This document shows positions 38,611 to 39,290 of a DNA stretch of 39,290 bases, piece after piece. Positions within the stretch are counted from its first letter, which is position 1. Each line of letters begins with the position of its first letter. The translations under genes were made by a program, and so were the position numbers. The stretch is taken from NCBI GenBank assembly GCA_003612285.1, contig RAYE01000055.1:1-39290 (forward strand). The letters are read 5' to 3'. This DNA comes from a bacterium D16-51 (GTDB taxonomy: Bacteria > Bacillota > Clostridia > Lachnospirales > Lachnospiraceae). The notes under the pieces are model-generated. The model was not told where the DNA came from and made no database searches. It saw nothing but the letters and a program-made list of their open reading frames with translations.

Positions 38611-38807
38611 CTCTGCGTCTGTGCGTCTGGCTCTTTGATAACCGAAATATGAAATTGTGTTACACTGATTAAGATTTCCTGCTTACATTTGGGGCAGAAC
38701 AGCGGGAAATTCCGAAGCTCTGTATCTAACCGCATTTTAATGCGTGTCTTGCTTCCGCAAACAGGGCATAATAACCATTTGAATTGCTCGTTCACGTCAT
38801 GATTCAT
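38604..38807 (-). CDS. Cysteine-rich KTR domain protein
   Basis: A 67-residue zinc-ribbon protein. CPVCGSKTRIKMRLDTELR (about 14-32) contains the KTR motif, and FPLFCPKCKQEILI supplies the second CxxC. A standard small member of Tn1549-like modules. It overlaps the next upstream gene by 11 bases. The role is unknown; the protein is cytoplasmic. Confidence 0.85.
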   Translation of the reverse strand: MNHDVNEQFKWLLCPVCGSKTRIKMRLDTELRNFPLFCPKCKQEILISVTQFHISVIKEPDAQTQSR

Positions 38808-39042
38808 GGTTCTTATGCTTGCTTTCTTTCCGCAGTACAACGCTGCTGATAACGCTGATGCCGCCCAACAACGCACAAGATTTTGACGGGAAAAGGATTC
38901 CTGCCGCCACCAGACCAGCACCGACAACTAAGTTACAAGCCGCAGCCGTTTTTAACGCTTTCTTTTTCGGGTTGGGAAGTTCTACGGAAATCCCCAATCT
39001 ACCATTCAGCTTTTCGCAAGCCTGATTTACTTCTTTAATCAT
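38797..39042 (-). CDS. Small membrane protein with two hydrophobic segments
   Basis: An 81-residue protein with a soluble N-terminal part (IKEVNQACEKLNGRLGISVE) and two membrane segments (about 36-54 and 56-70), ending in a basic tail. AGGAGG lies 5 bases before the ATG at 39042. It sits between another small membrane protein and the KTR gene. I do not recognise it. Confidence 0.65.
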   Translation of the reverse strand: MIKEVNQACEKLNGRLGISVELPNPKKKALKTAAACNLVVGAGLVAAGILFPSKSCALLGGISVISSVVLRKESKHKNHES

Positions 39043-39053
39043 TTTGTCCTCCT

Positions 39054-39278
39054 TTAAAACAATAACTGTATGCCGTGATTTACAATAAGCAACACGCCAA
39101 CGCCTATGACAATCCATAGAGCTGTGGCTTTCTTTTCTTTCCCTTTTCTCTTGTTCAGAAACAGGAAAATCAATCCCACACCCACAAGGCAGATACCAAC
39201 AATCAATGATACGATTGAGATAGTCTGCATGATTTCCGCACTTGGAACGGGTACAAAATCGGGAATTGGAAAATTCAT
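39054..39278 (-). CDS. Small membrane protein, two segments
   Basis: A 74-residue protein with membrane segments at about 18-40 and 52-70, joined by a basic loop NKRKGKEKKA. Its ATG at 39278 is near the window edge, so upstream genes of the same operon are not visible. Ribosome site weak. Function unknown; with the next gene it may form an immunity or envelope pair, which is a guess. Confidence 0.6.
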   Translation of the reverse strand: MNFPIPDFVPVPSAEIMQTISIVSLIVGICLVGVGLIFLFLNKRKGKEKKATALWIVIGVGVLLIVNHGIQLLF

Positions 39279-39290
39279 GTTATCGCCCCC

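Overview
The window looks like a patchwork of nested mobile elements from a gut Clostridia-type Firmicute (Lachnospiraceae-like). The evidence is the family of conjugation proteins (Maff2, PrgI, CD1110-type VirB4, TnpV, TnpW, HTH_16/sigma, cysteine-rich VLP and KTR proteins), three Tn4451/Tn5397-type large serine recombinases (one decayed) and AGGAGG ribosome sites. No rRNA, tRNA or housekeeping gene was seen. Almost all genes lie on the minus strand.

Layout. (1) 1-3072: the end of a Tn1549/CTn-like conjugation module, with virD4 3' end, a small ORF, maff2, virB6-like, prgI and virB4; virB4 is cut by a group II intron that runs off the left edge. (2) 3071-11527: remains of an element (1a) that entered virD4 at a GA dinucleotide. 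It holds a decayed serine recombinase, structured non-coding DNA and an AT-rich five-gene cargo at 5445-10860: a KamA-like radical SAM protein, an alpha/alpha-toroid plus CHAT protease, a mini-thioredoxin, a free-standing B3/B4 tRNA-editing-like domain and a RaSEA-like radical SAM protein. I know of no described system with this combination, and it is the main point of interest. (3) 11527-24961: element 1b, with an intact serine recombinase, a DnaC-like loader, a replisome organiser, two HTH repressors, MobC without a relaxase, a VncRS/Vex-like two-component/ABC operon and TnpV. (4) 24962-25533: the middle of virD4. (5) 25534-32238: element 2, a mobilizable element with TnpW, a MobQ relaxase and an oriT-like region, tandem XRE regulators and a serine recombinase, inserted in virD4 at a GG dinucleotide. 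(6) 32239-32673: the next upstream part of virD4, lacking its 5' end. (7) 32713-39290: a GC-rich Tn1549-like module with TnpW, DnaC, RepA, a VLP protein, a MobP-type relaxase, MobC, an orphan winged helix, HTH_16, a sigma factor, a KTR protein and two small membrane proteins.

How it fits together. One coupling-protein gene was used as target at two different conserved codons by two serine recombinases, so it now lies in three pieces over 30 kb. A right-end sequence of the GA-specific elements occurs twice in the same orientation (3071 and 11526). This suggests nested insertion followed by loss of one left end. The cargo appears to be a passenger stranded in the remnant of element 1a. All functions are inferred from motifs read by eye; no database search was possible.
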